19,435 nt of DNA from Streptomyces anulatus (GTDB lineage: Bacteria > Actinomycetota > Actinomycetes > Streptomycetales > Streptomycetaceae). A program made the translations under genes and the position numbers. The notes under the pieces were generated by a model that worked only from the letters and a program-made list of their open reading frames with translations, ran no database searches and was not told the origin of the DNA. This document shows, in pieces, positions 1-7,117 of the stretch. The stretch lies in contig NZ_JOEZ01000058.1 in assembly GCF_000721175.1 (NCBI RefSeq), forward strand, positions 1 through 19,435, read 5' to 3'. How positions within the stretch are numbered: the first letter of the stretch is position 1; each line of letters starts with the position of its first letter.

Positions 1-256
1 GATCGAGACCCTAGACAAGCCTCATCGTTGCAGCTCAGAAGGCACTTTCGCTTTTCCGATCATGATCCGGACGCAACCCCAGATGAAACGCGCAGGCTAA
101 CCGACCACCCGCGAATGCCGGCGCCGGAGCGGAATCGCCTCAGTGGCGATCGGGAGGCTGAAGAGAGCAGAGGAGATGGACGGGGCCACGCTCCCGTCCA
201 TCTCACGGCGGCGCACAAGGACACAAGGCGTAATAGCGCCCACATCCACAGCCGGC
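1..256. other. No recognisable gene (left-edge stretch)
   Basis: No reading frame here has recognisable motifs, and the long open frames are low-complexity Arg/Pro-rich translations of GC-rich DNA. The first recognisable coding sequence is the dehydrogenase remnant whose homology starts abruptly near 257, so a recombination junction probably lies at about 250-257. Stretches near 20-60 are less GC-rich than the rest and might be the end of an insertion element, but I could not identify terminal repeats. Confidence 0.4.
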
Positions 257-382
257 ACTCATGTCCTCTTGTACGCCGAGTACAAGGAGCCGCTGTACGC
301 CGCTCCCCCGCTGCTCCAGCGCATGGTCGACGCGGGCCGCCTCGGGCGCAAGACGGGGTCGGGCTTCTACCCGTACGCCTGA
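257..382 (+). pseudogene. C-terminal remnant of a 3-hydroxyacyl-CoA (3-hydroxybutyryl-CoA type) dehydrogenase
   Basis: The last ~41 codons of this frame contain EPLYAAPPLLQRMVDAGRLG followed by RKTGSGFYPY and a stop. This is the highly conserved C-terminal end of the 3-hydroxyacyl-CoA dehydrogenase family, which uses NAD(P)+ to oxidise 3-hydroxyacyl-CoA. The Rossmann domain, the catalytic His-Glu pair and most of the helical C-terminal domain are missing. Upstream sequence in the same frame (143-256) shows no family similarity, so the fragment was cut off at about 257 and cannot be functional. It lies 1.6 kb from an acyl-CoA dehydrogenase that is also truncated. That suggests both belonged to one beta-oxidation-like cluster that was rearranged, although the two fragments now point in opposite directions. 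The family call is firm; the shared history is inference. Confidence 0.72.
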
Positions 383-711
383 CCGCCCGTCCGCGGGCCC
401 GGCGCGCACGCCACCGGGCCCGCCCGGACACGTTCTCCGAGGTCAGGACCGTGTGCGGCCCCGAAGGGGCTCTTCTTCTACTGCCGACCCGGTGCCCTGC
501 CGGAGCGCTGCGGAGCGACTGCGCGGATGCGCGAGCCCGAAGCCCTGAGCCTTTCAGCGCTGTCGCAGCCTTCCGTGCTTGTACTGCGAAAACTCCCTCG
601 GATGTCCCTCCGACAGAGCTGAAAGTCCCTGAAATGTCCCTGGCGACCCGTAGCCTGACCTACGCATTACTAGCTTGATTCTGTCGGGGATCTTGGAGCG
701 GTCGAGGTCAG
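383..711. other. Non-coding stretch between dehydrogenase and transposase remnants
   Basis: Apart from the hairpin at 458-480, I see no gene here. The motif GTCCCT recurs several times between about 600 and 650 (ATGTCCCT twice and AGTCCCT once), a small direct-repeat cluster of unknown meaning. AT content rises around 655-680, just before recognisable transposase sequence begins at about 712. The 5' half of the insertion sequence and its left terminal repeat are not present. Confidence 0.4.
458..480 (+). terminator. Possible rho-independent terminator after the dehydrogenase remnant
   Basis: GCCCC and GGGGC form a 5-bp stem closed by a GAA triloop at 458-470, followed directly by the pyrimidine-rich run TCTTCTTCTA. 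It lies about 75 bp downstream of the remnant's stop codon and has the right polarity for plus-strand transcripts. The stem is short, so this is only a candidate. Confidence 0.35.
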
Positions 712-1051
712 GTGCCCAGGGTTCGCCAGGACGCCTTGCCGGGAGCCACGCACGACCTGACCGCGGCGCGGGTCCACGGCGTTCCCGCCGCCCTCGCCGA
801 AAACGACGTCAAGTGCTGGGCGGACAAGGCGTACCAATGTGCCGACCCTGCGATCCGTGTCCCGATCCGGGGCAAGCACCTGCGCGGCTGGCGACGACGT
901 CACAACCGCGATCACACCAAGATCCGCAGCCTCGGCGAACGCGCCATGGCCATCCTCAAGTCCTGGCGGCTCCTGCGAAAACTTCGCTGCAGCACCACCC
1001 GGATCAACGCCCCTCGTCCGAGCCGTCGTCGCTCTCGAACTCGCCACCTGA
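712..1051 (+). pseudogene. IS5-family transposase, C-terminal fragment with frameshift
   Basis: The translation from 712 shows DALPGATHDLTAARVHGVP, then CWADKAYQ, then RSLGERAMAILKSWRLLRKL, which is the C-terminal half of IS5-type DDE transposases (the late Asp region and the GER...LK glutamate region). At 1010-1013 there are four Cs in a row. Removing one C restores the expected ending RINALVRAVVALELAT and a TGA at 1049-1051, so a single-base insertion has broken the frame; unrepaired, the frame runs on to 1218. The N-terminal half with the first catalytic Asp is missing as well. This is an inactive relic, and its 3' end lies 20 bp from the convergent DUF4365 gene. Confidence 0.8.
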
Positions 1052-1071
1052 TCAAGATGGAAAAGACCCAT

Positions 1072-2031
1072 TCACCCCGTCAGCAGCCTCCCGCCCTCCA
1101 TCCCGAACCTATCCACCACCAAGAACGCCTTGCCCAGCTCGTTGAGCGTCAGCTCAAGTCGGTAGAAATCAACCTCGCCACCACCATTGCGGTACGGCCG
1201 GATACGTTCTGTATCTAGACCCCGCTTCCACTCCTCGAACGGCACCGCCGCGAAAACCTCATCCTCATCGTCCCAAATACAGCAGTCTGCTCTGTACTGG
1301 TCGTACTCCGTCCCGTCGTACGTCTCCGGGTGCACCTGGGCGTCAGCCCACGCAAACAGCTTCGGCACCACCTCGGCGTAGCTGGCGAGGCCAAGGAACA
1401 CGCCCCAACTGGCCAGTTTCTCGGGTTTCTTGCCGTCCTCGTTGTCTATGCCTAGACCAATGTCGCCTCGTCCTGAGCCCTTGTTGACCCACTCCTCCAT
1501 GTCGACCACCAGCCGCTTGCCGCTGGCCAGCAGCTCCATCCACGGCTTGGCCAGCTGCAGTTCACGGATACGCAGCTCGTACGGATCGCCCTCGGCAGCC
1601 TCCCGCAGGGTCTTTCGGGCGCTCGTATCCAGCACCTGGGCTTCCGGCACCAGCAGTTTCCAGCCGTCAGTGGATGTCTCCTGGAGCGTCTGGCGGTTCA
1701 CCAACTGCCAGTGGCAGCGCTTCGTCTCCGGGTGGTACAGCACCACGGCCACCGGCAGCGAGTGGTTGAGCCAGTAGGCCACGTGCTCGCCGTCCGGCCG
1801 GAACCACCAACCCTCTGGCGCCGCCTCCCGGAACCAGCTCATCCCGCTCTTGATCTGCAGGGCCAGCAGTCGGCCACGGACGTCCTCGCCGTCGACAACC
1901 TCGGCATGCGCGTCAATGCCGTAGTCCTCGGTGGGCTGCTCGCGGAACAGCCACTCCAGCTCCTCCTCGACGGCGAGCTTGGTGCGGGTCACCCCGATAG
2001 TGGCGACCTTGGCGGATGGTTTACGGCGCAC
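1072..2031 (-). CDS. DUF4365 domain protein (predicted PD-(D/E)XK nuclease-like)
   Basis: A protein of about 319 residues. Its first 65 residues hold the DUF4365 hallmarks: acidic helix residues E22/E24, then DYGIDAHAEV (D40), then LLALQIKSG with Q59-x-K61. This D...QxK pattern is the core of the PD-(D/E)XK nuclease fold to which DUF4365 is assigned; the remaining ~250 residues are not recognised. Two tandem GTG codons (2034 and 2031) can start the gene. The second is chosen because GGAG lies five bases upstream. The open frame continues upstream to 2145 but there only reads acyl-CoA dehydrogenase sequence out of frame. Family members are often found alone among mobile or defence genes, and here it sits between transposon debris and a truncated metabolic gene. 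Nuclease activity and a defence role are inferences; the gene appears intact. Confidence 0.75.
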   Translation of the reverse strand: MRRKPSAKVATIGVTRTKLAVEEELEWLFREQPTEDYGIDAHAEVVDGEDVRGRLLALQIKSGMSWFREAAPEGWWFRPDGEHVAYWLNHSLPVAVVLYHPETKRCHWQLVNRQTLQETSTDGWKLLVPEAQVLDTSARKTLREAAEGDPYELRIRELQLAKPWMELLASGKRLVVDMEEWVNKGSGRGDIGLGIDNEDGKKPEKLASWGVFLGLASYAEVVPKLFAWADAQVHPETYDGTEYDQYRADCCIWDDEDEVFAAVPFEEWKRGLDTERIRPYRNGGGEVDFYRLELTLNELGKAFLVVDRFGMEGGRLLTG

Positions 2032-2966
2032 CACGGCTCCATCTCGGCGGCCCTGCGCGTCATCAGCCGGGCCAGTTCGAGCTCGATGTGGATCCGCGCC
2101 AGCGGGTGGGCGACCGCCTGGTGCGCGCCGATCGGGGCCGACCACACCTGCCGGGAACGGGCGTAGTCGACCGCTTTGCCCAGGGCGTGTCGCCCCAGTC
2201 CGACCGCGAACGCGGCGATCATGATTCGCTCGGGGTTCAGTCCCGCGAACAGCTGTTGCAGACCGGCGTCCTCGTGGCCGACCAACGCGTCGGCCGGCAG
2301 CCGCACATCGTCCAGGAAGAGCTGGAACTGCCTTTCCGGAGCGGAAAGTTCCATTCTGATCTCACGGAAGTCGAATCCGGGGGAGTCCCGCGGGACGACG
2401 AACAGACACGGCTTCAGCTTGCCACTGCGCGCGTCCGCCGTCCGGCCGACCACCATGGTGGCGTCGGCCTCGTCCACGCCTGAGACGAACACCTTGCGGC
2501 CACCGAGCAGCCAGTCGGCGCCGTCCCGGCGTGCGGTGGTGGTCAGCCGGTGGGAGTTGGATCCGGCGTCCGGTTCCGTGATGGCGAAGGCCATCCGGGA
2601 GGTTCCGTCGGCGAGCCCCGGCAACAGCCGTTGCTTCTGCTCCTGGGTGCCGAAACGGCTGATGACCGTCCCGCAGATCGCGGGGGACACCACGAGCATG
2701 AGCAGGGGACTGCCGGCCGCGCCCAGCTCCTCCATGACGATGGAGAGTTCGGTGATGCCGCAACCCCCGCCGCCGTATTCCTCGGGAAGGTTGACTCCCA
2801 GATAGCCCAGGCTTCCCGCCTCGGACCAGAGTTCCGCCGGGGAACGCGGGTCCGGGCCTCCCTGTCCGGCTCCCCGCCCGCGGGCGAAGCCGGCGACGGC
2901 CTCCCGCAGGGCCCGGTGTTCCGCGGTCTCCGCGAAGAATCCGGCCTCCCGGCTGCGGGCGCTCAC
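1989..2966 (-). CDS. Acyl-CoA dehydrogenase, C-terminally truncated
   Basis: An FAD-dependent acyl-CoA dehydrogenase that would introduce an alpha,beta double bond into an acyl-CoA. Recognisable parts are the N-terminal helical domain (ELWSEAGSLGYLGVNLPEEY), the family signature MAFAITEPDAGSN in the middle domain, and the start of the C-terminal helical domain (ERIMIAAFAVGLGRHALGKA). Homology ends at LELARLMTRRAAEM (near 2040); the last ~17 codons are foreign because the frame runs into the 5' end of the DUF4365 gene. The protein is about 325 residues against a usual ~380. It lacks the final helices, including the GG.GY region, where most family members carry the catalytic glutamate, so it is probably inactive. 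The GTG start at 2966 overlaps the stop of the CoA-transferase (GTGA), which indicates translational coupling in one operon. Confidence 0.85.
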   Translation of the reverse strand: MSARSREAGFFAETAEHRALREAVAGFARGRGAGQGGPDPRSPAELWSEAGSLGYLGVNLPEEYGGGGCGITELSIVMEELGAAGSPLLMLVVSPAICGTVISRFGTQEQKQRLLPGLADGTSRMAFAITEPDAGSNSHRLTTTARRDGADWLLGGRKVFVSGVDEADATMVVGRTADARSGKLKPCLFVVPRDSPGFDFREIRMELSAPERQFQLFLDDVRLPADALVGHEDAGLQQLFAGLNPERIMIAAFAVGLGRHALGKAVDYARSRQVWSAPIGAHQAVAHPLARIHIELELARLMTRRAAEMEPWCAVNHPPRSPLSG

Positions 2967-4111
2967 CCGGCCAGCTCCGCGAGTATCTCCGCGGTGTGCT
3001 CGCCGTGCCCAGGGGCGGTGCCGCGCAGTGAGTCGAGTCCGGATCCGAACCGTACGGGGAATCGCACCTGTCGACGGGCCCGCGCGGTCGCCGACCCCGG
3101 CAAGGTGCCCACCAGTCCCCGGTCGATGACGTGTTCGTCCGCGAGGAACGCACCGGGCGTCTCGTGAACCGGGGCCCAGGGAAGGTCCAGCGGGGAGAGC
3201 GCGGCGGTCCACCAGGCCAGGGCCCTGCTCCCGAAAACCTTCGCGAGCAGGGCCCTGACGTCCTCCCGGGCCCGGGTCCTGTCGGCCCGCCGGTCGTAGG
3301 TGTCGTCGTCGAGCTCGGGAAACTCGGCGGCGAACGCCTTCCGGAAGGTCAGCCAGAACTTGTCCTCGAAACTGGCGAACGCGATCCTGTGCCCGTCGGC
3401 CAGGACGAAAACGTCGTTGTCCCCCGTGACGAGTGGGCTGTCGGCCGGATCAGCCAGGCCGAGCAGCGGCAGGGCGAGCGGTCCGGCCCAGCCGGCGGCC
3501 GCCTCGTGCAGCGACACGTCCAGGTGCTGTCCCTCGCCGCTGGCAGCGGCCGCACCGACCGCCACTACCGTGGACAGGGCCGCGTACATCGCACCGGCGA
3601 GGTCGGCCACCCGCACCCCGACCCGATCGACGGGCACACCCGGACGGTGCGGGACCGCGAAGAACCCGGAGAGAGCTAGGAAGTTGAGGTCGTGGCCCGG
3701 CCGTGATGCGTACGGGCCGCTCTGGCCGTAGCCGGTGATCGAACACAGCACCACACGCGGGTTGACCGCCCGCAGCTGCTCGTAGCCGACGCCCATGCCG
3801 TCCAGGACGCCGGGCCGGTAGCTCTCCACGACCACGTCGCTGCCCTCCACCAGCCGCAGCAGCGTCTCGCGTCCGGCCGGTTCACGCAGGTCCAGGACGA
3901 TCGACCGCTTGTTGCGGTTCAGCGCCGCGAACGTCTCGGGGTCCACCAAGCGGCCGTAATCGCCCCCTTCGGGGCTCTCCACCTTGATGACGTCGGCACC
4001 GAGGTCGGCCATCAGGACCGTCGCGAAACCTCCGGGCAACAGGCGGGACAGATCGAGGATCCGTATTCCGCCGAGTCCGGGCCAGCCGGCTGTCACATCC
4101 ACCTGCGTCAC
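2963..4111 (-). CDS. CaiB/BaiF-type CoA-transferase or alpha-methylacyl-CoA racemase family protein
   Basis: About 382 residues, the usual length for family III CoA-transferases. The N-terminus has the typical G-ILDLSRLLPG and DLGADVIKVESP...GD segments (residues 16-51), followed by NRNKRSIVLDL. H140 in PGHDLNFL and D170 in VADLAGAMYA have the 30-residue spacing of the catalytic His/Asp pair of alpha-methylacyl-CoA racemase; the Asp is also the nucleophile of formyl-CoA transferases. Either reaction is therefore possible: moving CoA between acids, or epimerising a 2-methylacyl-CoA. The GTG at 4111 is chosen because AAGGAG lies just upstream, though only two bases away; the GTG at 4102 is an alternative, and an ATG at 4153 has no support. 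The gene leads an operon with the acyl-CoA dehydrogenase and diverges from the acyl-CoA synthetase. Confidence 0.88.
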   Translation of the reverse strand: MTQVDVTAGWPGLGGIRILDLSRLLPGGFATVLMADLGADVIKVESPEGGDYGRLVDPETFAALNRNKRSIVLDLREPAGRETLLRLVEGSDVVVESYRPGVLDGMGVGYEQLRAVNPRVVLCSITGYGQSGPYASRPGHDLNFLALSGFFAVPHRPGVPVDRVGVRVADLAGAMYAALSTVVAVGAAAASGEGQHLDVSLHEAAAGWAGPLALPLLGLADPADSPLVTGDNDVFVLADGHRIAFASFEDKFWLTFRKAFAAEFPELDDDTYDRRADRTRAREDVRALLAKVFGSRALAWWTAALSPLDLPWAPVHETPGAFLADEHVIDRGLVGTLPGSATARARRQVRFPVRFGSGLDSLRGTAPGHGEHTAEILAELAG

Positions 4112-4224
4112 GGCTCCTTCTCCGGCCCACCTTCCGGATGAGGGCGGGCACAAGCGCCCTCAAACTAAGGAGGCTTCGCGTCGGCGGACTGCACGGAACC
4201 TGTACGGGACCTGCCTCCCTCGGG

Positions 4225-4249
4225 CGAATCCCTCTCGCGAGGGAGTTCG
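4225..4249. promoter_or_regulatory. Candidate operator palindrome in the divergent CoA-gene intergenic region
   Basis: An imperfect inverted repeat lies in the 228-bp region between the divergent CoA-transferase and acyl-CoA synthetase. Arms CGAA-T-CCCTC and GAGGG-AG-TTCG flank a TCGC centre. A partly overlapping repeat, CTCCCTCG (4215-4222) and CGAGGGAG (4238-4245), adds to the symmetry. Its size and position fit a binding site for a dimeric repressor (for example TetR/GntR type) controlling both transcripts, but no such regulator gene lies next to it. Confidence 0.4.
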
Positions 4250-4339
4250 TTCCAGCCGCCGGGGGATCCGGCGTCGGGCGATTCACGGTTGGCTACAGCA
4301 TCACGAGGCAGACCAGCAGTACACGCCGAGGAGATCTTC

Positions 4340-6031
4340 ATGCAGGTCCTTCCCGCATCGTCCACCCCGGAAAGCAGCGGCGACCCGCTGCTCACGCAGT
4401 CGCTCCGCCCCGCGGACACCACCCTTCCGCTGTCCCCGCACACCGTCGGCTCCCTGCTGCGCGAGGTCGCCGCCGAACGCCCCGGGGCCGTCGCCCTGAA
4501 GACGATCCCCGACGACGGCTCCGCGCCCCGCACCTGGACGTACACCGAGCTGCTCGCCGAAGCCGAGAGCATCGCCGCAGGTATCCGTGAGCGTGTCGGT
4601 CTGGCCGCCCGGGTCGCCCTGTGGGCGCCGAACATCCCGCAGTGGCCGATGACCGAGTACGCCGCGGCGCTCGCCGGCGTCACCCTGGTGGCGCTCAACC
4701 CGGCCCTGCGCGCCGAGGAACTGGCGCACGCGCTGCGCACCTCGGAGGCCGAGTTGCTGCTCCACGCGGACCGCAGCCGAGGTTACGACATGGCCGAGGT
4801 GGTCCGTGCGGTCGCGCCCGGCCTGCCCCATCTGCGGCATGTCGTTCCGATGACGGACTGGGAGTCGCTGCGCGGGGCGGCGCCCCTGCCGTCGGCGGAG
4901 CAGATCGCCGAGGCCGCCGTGCCCGCGCAGATCCAGTTCACTTCCGGCACCACCGGTGACCCCAAGGCCGTGTTGCTGTCCCACCAGTCCGTCGTCAACG
5001 TCGCCCGTCTCACCTTCGAGGGCCTCGGTGTGCGGGAGGGCGCGACCGTCGTCTCCCCGCTCCCCATGTTCCACACCGCCGGCTGCGTCATCTCCTGCTT
5101 GGGGCCGCTGTGGAGCAAGGGCACCTTCGTCATGCTGGAGCGCTTCGACCCCAAGGTCCTGCTGACCGAGCTGCAGCACTCGCCCGAGGCGGTGCTGACC
5201 AGCGTGCCGACGGTGCTGACGGCGCTGAACAGCGTGGCGCGGGTCTCCGGCGCGGCGCCGGTGCAACTGTCCGCCGTGCTCACCGGCGCCGCGCCGGTGC
5301 GCTCTCAGCTCATCACGGAAACCGAGGAGCTCTTCTCCACCACGGTCTTCAATCTCTACGGGCAGACCGAGCTCGCCTCCGTGGTGACCCTCACCCGCCC
5401 CGACGACACGGCCGAGTACAAGACGAGCACGGTCGGACGGCCGCTGCCGCACGTCGCCTGCAAGGTCGTCGACCCGGAGACCGGCGCCGTGCAGCCGCTC
5501 GGGGTCCCGGGCGAGATCTGCGCCCGCGGCTACCAGCAGCTTCTCGCCTATTACGGCGATCCGCAGGCCACCGCACAGAAGGTCGACGCGGACGGCTGGC
5601 TCCACACCGGTGACCTCGGTTCGATGGATGACACCGGCGCGGTCCGCATCGAGGGCCGCATGAGCGACGTGATCATCCGCGGTGGGGAGAACATCTCCCC
5701 GGGTCCGGTCGAGAACTTCCTCTGCACCCTGTCGGGCGTCCGCGACGCCGTCGTCGTGGGCGTTCCGGACGAGTGGTGGGGCGAGAGCGTCGCCGCGGTG
5801 CTGCTGCCCCCGGCCGATCACCCCGCGGGTCCTGACGTGGACCTCCTCGTCGCACGGTGCCGGGAGCGGCTCTCCCCGCACAGGATCCCCGGCCAGTGGT
5901 ATCTGGCCGAAGCCCTGCCCCTGACGGCATCCGGAAAGGTCCAGAAGTTCCGGGTGCGCGAGCTGATAGCGCAGGCCGCACTCCGCCGCCTCGACGTCCC
6001 CGGCGACACCTCCGCCGGTTACCTCCACTGA
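4340..6031 (+). CDS. AMP-dependent acyl-CoA synthetase / ligase (ANL superfamily)
   Basis: A 563-residue enzyme that activates a carboxylic acid with ATP to an acyl-adenylate and then, most likely, to an acyl-CoA. It has the full ANL motif set: TSGTTGDPK phosphate-binding loop at residues 201-209, NLYGQTE (A5), GWLHTGDLG (A7), the hinge RMSDVIIRGGENISP (A8) and LTASGKVQKF near the C-terminus with catalytic Lys533. Length and order match medium/long-chain or aromatic acyl-CoA synthetases. There is no carrier-protein domain. The ATG at 4340 has GAGGAG six bases upstream; an in-frame ATG at 4289 lacks a site. It leads a two-gene operon with the LLM oxidoreductase and diverges from the CoA-transferase, so it probably supplies the CoA ester handled by those enzymes. 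The acid used is unknown. Confidence 0.92.
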   Translation: MQVLPASSTPESSGDPLLTQSLRPADTTLPLSPHTVGSLLREVAAERPGAVALKTIPDDGSAPRTWTYTELLAEAESIAAGIRERVGLAARVALWAPNIPQWPMTEYAAALAGVTLVALNPALRAEELAHALRTSEAELLLHADRSRGYDMAEVVRAVAPGLPHLRHVVPMTDWESLRGAAPLPSAEQIAEAAVPAQIQFTSGTTGDPKAVLLSHQSVVNVARLTFEGLGVREGATVVSPLPMFHTAGCVISCLGPLWSKGTFVMLERFDPKVLLTELQHSPEAVLTSVPTVLTALNSVARVSGAAPVQLSAVLTGAAPVRSQLITETEELFSTTVFNLYGQTELASVVTLTRPDDTAEYKTSTVGRPLPHVACKVVDPETGAVQPLGVPGEICARGYQQLLAYYGDPQATAQKVDADGWLHTGDLGSMDDTGAVRIEGRMSDVIIRGGENISPGPVENFLCTLSGVRDAVVVGVPDEWWGESVAAVLLPPADHPAGPDVDLLVARCRERLSPHRIPGQWYLAEALPLTASGKVQKFRVRELIAQAALRRLDVPGDTSAGYLH

Positions 6032-6057
6032 CCCCCGTACAACGGAGCGCACCCGTC

Positions 6058-7101
6058 ATGCAGATCTCCATGCAGCTCAGGTACGACTCTGACATCGTCG
6101 CCGCGGCCGGCCAGGTCTCCGAACTCGAACGGGCCGGCCTCGACCTGATCTGGGTTCCCGAGGCGTACGGCTACGACGCGCCCAGCTTCATGGGCTACCT
6201 CGCCGCCCGTACCGAGCGGATAGGCATAGGCTCCGGCATCCTCTCGGTCTTCAGCCGCACCCCCGCGCTGCTCGCCATGACCGCGGCAGGCGTCGACGCG
6301 CTGTCGGGTGGCCGCTGCCACCTGGGACTCGGCTCCTCCGGGCCGCAGGTCGTCGAGGGAGTCCACGGCGTTCCGTACCGCGCCCCGGTCACCCGTACCC
6401 GCGAGACCGTCGAGGTGATGCGCGCCTTCTGGCAGCGGGACAAGGCCGTCGAGTACAGCGGCCGCACGATGCGGCTTCCCCTGCCCGAGGGCGAGGGAAG
6501 CGGCCTGGGCGTTCCCATGAAGCTGCTCACGCCGCCCGTCCGCCCCTCCGTTCCCGTCTGGATCGCCGCACTGGGGCCGAAGAACGTCCGAATGGTCGCG
6601 GAGCACGCCGACGGCTGGCTGCCGATGTTCTTCGCCCCGGAGTGGTCCCGCCGCTCCTGGGGCGAGGCGCTCCGGAAGGGCGCGGCCGCCCGTGACCCGC
6701 GGCTGGGCCGGCTGCAGATCTCCGCCGGCGGTCTTCTCGCCATCGGCCCGGACGCCGCCCGGGCCCGGGACCTGGCGCGCGACCAGCTCGCTCTGTTCAT
6801 CGGCGGCATGGGCGCGCCCGGCCACAACTACTACTACAACCTGGTCAGCAGGTACGGCTACGTCAGGGAGGCCGAGACGATCCAGCGGCTCTTCCTGTCG
6901 GGAGACAGGGCCGCGGCGGCCGCCGCCGTCCCTCCCGCGCTGCTGGAGGCCACCACGATCTGCGGCACAAAAAGCTATGTGAGGGACCGCGTCGCCGCCT
7001 ACCGCGAGGCCGGGGTCACCCACCTCCAGGTCGTACCGGTGTCCCTGGACGGTGAGAGCGAGGCCTCGGTCGTCGGCCGGCTCAGAGACCTCGTCGGCTG
7101 A
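6058..7101 (+). CDS. LLM-class F420-type (luciferase-like) oxidoreductase
   Basis: A 347-residue TIM-barrel flavin/F420 enzyme of the luciferase-like monooxygenase superfamily. Visible hallmarks are ELERAGLDLIWVPEAYGYD near residues 20-40, RTERIGIGSGI, the GGRCHLGLGSSGPQVVEG loop after strand 4, and VPVWIAALGPKNVRMVAEHADGWLP in the C-terminal half. This arrangement is typical of actinobacterial F420-dependent members, which transfer hydride between F420 and an organic substrate, rather than of FMNH2-dependent light-emitting enzymes. The ATG at 6058 follows the synthetase stop by 26 bp, and GGAG is upstream, so the two are co-transcribed. A role in oxidising or reducing the acid activated by the synthetase is inferred from neighbourhood only. 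It converges on the response regulator gene with a 16-bp gap. Confidence 0.88.
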   Translation: MQISMQLRYDSDIVAAAGQVSELERAGLDLIWVPEAYGYDAPSFMGYLAARTERIGIGSGILSVFSRTPALLAMTAAGVDALSGGRCHLGLGSSGPQVVEGVHGVPYRAPVTRTRETVEVMRAFWQRDKAVEYSGRTMRLPLPEGEGSGLGVPMKLLTPPVRPSVPVWIAALGPKNVRMVAEHADGWLPMFFAPEWSRRSWGEALRKGAAARDPRLGRLQISAGGLLAIGPDAARARDLARDQLALFIGGMGAPGHNYYYNLVSRYGYVREAETIQRLFLSGDRAAAAAAVPPALLEATTICGTKSYVRDRVAAYREAGVTHLQVVPVSLDGESEASVVGRLRDLVG

Positions 7102-7117
7102 CCGCCTCCCGGCCGTC

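Noticed and set aside
28..678. A 216-codon plus-strand open frame at the left edge
   Set aside because: It crosses the dehydrogenase remnant in another frame and has no recognisable domain, so it is a chance frame.
2032..2145. N-terminal extension of the DUF4365 gene to an ATG at 2145
   Set aside because: This part is acyl-CoA dehydrogenase sequence read out of frame; DUF4365 similarity starts only after the GTG codons at 2034/2031.
4301..6052. A 583-codon open frame on the minus strand opposite the acyl-CoA synthetase
   Set aside because: It is a shadow frame of a GC-rich gene: the plus-strand frame carries the full ANL motif set, while this one is Gly/Arg/Gln-rich without any domain.
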